Position numbers and translations under genes: made by a program. This document shows, in pieces, positions 30,196-32,304 of a stretch of 32,304 nucleotides of DNA. Below the pieces are notes generated by a model. The model searched no databases. It was not told the origin of the DNA and saw nothing but the letters and a program-made list of their open reading frames with translations. This DNA is from Candidatus Rokuibacteriota bacterium (GTDB taxonomy: Bacteria > Methylomirabilota > Methylomirabilia > Rokubacteriales > CSP1-6), in NCBI GenBank assembly GCA_003221515.1, contig QHSI01000142.1, positions 23,723-56,026 of the forward strand, given 5' to 3'. The stretch's first letter is position 1. Each line of letters begins with the position of its first letter.

Positions 30196-31620
30196 ATGGC
30201 GCTCGACTCCGGCAAGCTCCGCGGTTTCGTCCAGAAGACGTGGGACGACAGCATTGTTCCCACCCTCACCGAGTACATCAAGATCCCCGCGAAGTCGCCG
30301 ATGTTCGACGGCCGGTGGCGGGAGCACGGTCACATCGACCGCGCCGTCGAGCTGCTGCGCGACTGGGCGTCCACGCGGCCGATCGAAGGGCTGCGCATCG
30401 AGGTCGTCCGGCTCGAGGGGCGCACGCCGCTCCTGCTGCTGGAGGCGCCCGGCACGGGCACCGACACCGTGCTGCTCTATGGCCATCTCGACAAGCAGCC
30501 GGAGATGGTCGGCTGGGCCGAGGGCACCGGACCGTGGACGCCGGTGCGCCGCGACGACAAGCTCTACGGCCGCGGCGTCGGCGACGACGGCTACGCGACC
30601 TTCGCCGCGCTCACCGCGATCCAGGCGCTGCAGGAACAGCGCGCGCGACACGCGCGCTGCGTCGTGCTCATCGAGGCGTGCGAGGAGAGCGGGAGCGCGG
30701 ACCTGCCGTACTACGTCGACGCGCTCGCGGCCAAGCTCGGCTCGCCGAGCCTCGTCGTGTGTCTCGACTCCGGCTGCGGCAACTACGAGCAGCTCTGGGG
30801 GACGACGTCGCTCCGTGGCGTGGTCGGCGGCGTGCTCACCGTCGAGGTGCTGACCGAAGGCGTGCACTCCGGCGCCGCCAGCGGCATCGTGCCCTCGAGC
30901 TTCCGCATCCTGCGCCAGCTCCTCGACCGCGTCGAGGACTCGCGCACCGGGGCGATCATCCCGCGCGACTTCCACGTCGACATCCCGCGCGAGCGCATCG
31001 CCGAGGCGCGCGCGGTCGCGACGGCGCTCGGCGCCGAGGTCTACGATCGCTTCCCCTTCCCGTCGGGCATGCGGCCGGTGAGCGCGGATCCGCACGAGCT
31101 GATCCTCAACAACACGTGGCGGCCCGCGCTGGGGATCACCGGCGCCGCCGGGCTGCCGCTGCCGGCCGACGGCGGCAACGTGCTGCGCCCGAAGACCTCG
31201 CTCAAGCTCTCGCTTCGCCTGCCGCCCACGTGCGAGGCGCCGCAGGCGGTGCGGAAGCTCAAGGAGATCCTAGAGGCCGATCCGCCGTACGGCGCGCGCG
31301 TCACCCTCGACACCTACGGCGACGCCGGCAACGGCTGGAACGCGCCGGCGACGGATCCGAAGCTGCTCGAGTCGATCAACCGCGCATCGGTCACGCACTT
31401 CGGCAAGCCGGCGATGTTCGCGGGCCTCGGCGGCTCGATCCCGTTCATGAGCATGCTCGGCGAGCGCTTCCCGCAGGCCCAGTTCCTCATCACCGGCGCG
31501 ATGGGCCCGGGCTCCAACGCCCACGGGCCCAACGAGTTCCTCCACCTGCCGACCGGCGCGCGGGTCACGGCGTGCGTCGCCGAGGTGGTCGGGGACCACT
31601 CCGAGCGAAGCCGACGCTAG
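30196..31620 (+). CDS. M20-family metallopeptidase (dipeptidase / carboxypeptidase-like)
   Basis: A 474-residue dizinc amidohydrolase. Metal and catalytic residues are in place: His97 and Asp99 (YGHLDKQP), bridging Asp130 (GRGVGDDGY), Glu163-Glu164 (EACEESGS), Asp near 191 (CLDSGC) and His443 (SNAHGPNE). The dimerisation lid domain lies at about 205-360, beginning at GVVGGVLTVEVLTEGVHSG. Length and wording resemble the carnosinase/dipeptidase type (M20.A/F). Such cytoplasmic enzymes cut dipeptides or remove acyl groups from amino acids. GAGGG about 8 bases upstream supports ATG 30196. It follows the zinc-ribbon gene by 11 bases. The family is certain; the substrate is not. Confidence 0.93.
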   Translation: MALDSGKLRGFVQKTWDDSIVPTLTEYIKIPAKSPMFDGRWREHGHIDRAVELLRDWASTRPIEGLRIEVVRLEGRTPLLLLEAPGTGTDTVLLYGHLDKQPEMVGWAEGTGPWTPVRRDDKLYGRGVGDDGYATFAALTAIQALQEQRARHARCVVLIEACEESGSADLPYYVDALAAKLGSPSLVVCLDSGCGNYEQLWGTTSLRGVVGGVLTVEVLTEGVHSGAASGIVPSSFRILRQLLDRVEDSRTGAIIPRDFHVDIPRERIAEARAVATALGAEVYDRFPFPSGMRPVSADPHELILNNTWRPALGITGAAGLPLPADGGNVLRPKTSLKLSLRLPPTCEAPQAVRKLKEILEADPPYGARVTLDTYGDAGNGWNAPATDPKLLESINRASVTHFGKPAMFAGLGGSIPFMSMLGERFPQAQFLITGAMGPGSNAHGPNEFLHLPTGARVTACVAEVVGDHSERSRR

Positions 31621-32002
31621 CGGAGCTCGCCTGGCTTCGCCTCAAGGCTCCTGAATCCCCGCCGCAGTTCTTGACGGCGACGCCGTATCGCCATCAAACA
31701 GCCGCCAGCAACTACTGCGCAAATGAGGCGCGATCGCCAATTCGCTCTGTCTCGCTCCGAACGACGTTCAGCATCGCTCCCGACCGGCGTCGACGATTTC
31801 GATGTCGGCGCGGATCCGCTCCAGGAGCTCGGCCTGGCGCTCACCCGGAAGATAGAAGACGAGCAAGTCGTCGTGAGTCGGCGCGGGCGCAATATCTGGC
31901 GCGATGGCTCCCCGGACTACGAGAAAGCCATTCGCACAGAAGTCGCCAATGGATGTCGCCATCTCGCATACCGACCGGCGCGCCGGCCCAAGACGACAGA
32001 AA
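31621..32002 (-). other. 382-base stretch with no convincing gene; possible gene remnant
   Basis: Lower in G/C than its surroundings. The only reading with coding-like codons is a 64-residue minus-strand frame (31768-31962) containing GFLVVRGAI and HDDLLVFYLPGERQAELLERI. That resembles the middle of a VOC-type protein, but both ends are missing and no ribosome site is present. Checking the other two minus-strand frames downstream did not recover a continuation. I see no promoter, repeat or terminator here. Confidence 0.25.
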
Positions 32003-32304
32003 CTACGCGATCGAGCGGCGCTTGTTGTTGACGTAGTCGACGAGGATGTACTCGCCGAGGTGCTCGGGGCGGGAGAAGAAAGCGCGCCCGCGGTTGATGC
32101 GCGTGATCTGCTCGACGAACGCCGTCAGCATGCGACTCTGCTCGAGCATGAAGGTGTTGATGGTGATGCCCTCGCGCGTGCAGCGCTGCACTTCCTTCAG
32201 CGTCTCGTCGAAGGTGCGCTTGGTCGGGGGGTACGAGAAGGCCGCCTCGAGCCCTTCCATGTGGGCGGTCGGCTCGCCGTCGGTGATCATGATGATCTGC
32301 TTGT
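32003..32304 (-). CDS. VWA-domain protein, 3' part only (gene runs off the window)
   Basis: About 100 C-terminal residues are visible; the 5' end lies beyond the right edge, as the frame is open to the last base. The segment KQIIMITDGEPTAH is a beta-strand followed by the TDGEP metal-site loop of von Willebrand factor A domains. It is followed by TLKEVQRCTREGITINTFML, a helix and strand, and by RAFFSRPEHLGEYILVDYVNNKRR, a C-terminal ending common in the CoxE/MoxR-partner type of stand-alone VWA protein. These usually act with a MoxR AAA+ ATPase as metal-dependent chaperones or remodelers; such a gene would be expected outside the window. Confidence 0.85.
   Translation of the reverse strand, partial: KQIIMITDGEPTAHMEGLEAAFSYPPTKRTFDETLKEVQRCTREGITINTFMLEQSRMLTAFVEQITRINRGRAFFSRPEHLGEYILVDYVNNKRRSIA

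Overview
The window is very GC-rich, densely packed bacterial chromosome: about 34 protein genes on both strands, mostly spaced 0-60 bases apart, many with start/stop overlaps (ATGA, GTGA, TTGA) and several convergent pairs whose stop codons abut or share bases. I see no rRNA, tRNA, CRISPR array, insertion sequence or phage gene. The mix (DUF35/thiolase-like pair, D-malate dehydrogenase type enzyme, cyclase-family hydrolase, form II molybdenum hydroxylase large subunit, M20 peptidase, VWA protein, SrkA-like kinase, many small-molecule enzymes) together with frequent leaderless-looking starts resembles uncultured soil lineages such as Candidatus Rokubacteria/Methylomirabilota or deep-branching Proteobacteria. 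That placement is inference from gene content and style only.

Layout. 1-1650: a translationally coupled DUF35 + thiolase-like pair ending in a hairpin terminator. 1662-3379 (minus): an AcpH-like protein coupled behind a malate/tartrate dehydrogenase. 3591-3938: a small unknown gene. 4167-7645 (plus): lytic transglycosylase, unknown polytopic membrane protein and a divergent MurC/Mpl-like ligase, probably one cell-wall operon. 7646-9592: SrkA-like kinase divergent from a cyclase-family hydrolase. 9605-12427 (minus): a large membrane hybrid histidine kinase (GAF, PAS, HisKA, HATPase, receiver). 12587-13911: DinB-like protein divergent from an SDR dehydrogenase. 13983-14726: a PhnZ-like HD-domain protein. 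14734-16694: GNAT acetyltransferase and nitroreductase divergent from an enoyl-CoA hydratase/isomerase. 16712-19821 (minus): glnS, a cupin and a fluoroacetate-dehalogenase-like hydrolase. 19882-20235: an isolated type IV pilin-like protein. 20383-22879 (plus): MFS transporter, a small HIT-like Cys/His protein, and a UdgX-type uracil-DNA glycosylase fused to half of a DUF4130 domain. 22890-25223 (minus): secreted phosphoesterase, carboxylesterase and a frameshifted small gene. 25242-27554: xanthine/CO dehydrogenase-family large subunit. 27559-29779: msrA, DUF1344 protein, SAM methyltransferase, VOC protein. 29909-31620: zinc-ribbon protein and M20 peptidase. 31621-32002: no convincing gene. 32003 to the edge: 3' part of a VWA gene.

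The points that most deserve a second look are: (i) the UdgX protein with a truncated DUF4130 domain, translationally coupled to a HIT-like protein; (ii) a PhnZ-like protein in which all six candidate diiron ligands can be placed; (iii) a dehalogenase with the residue set of fluoroacetate dehalogenase; (iv) several divergent gene pairs whose very short intergenic spaces carry overlapping -10 boxes and leaderless starts; (v) a roughly 50-bp near-palindrome containing both start codons of the nitroreductase/hydratase pair; (vi) the transglycosylase-membrane protein-Mur ligase operon. No single wholly new multi-gene system is evident; these are candidates. All functions are read from sequence motifs and memory of the families, without any search.
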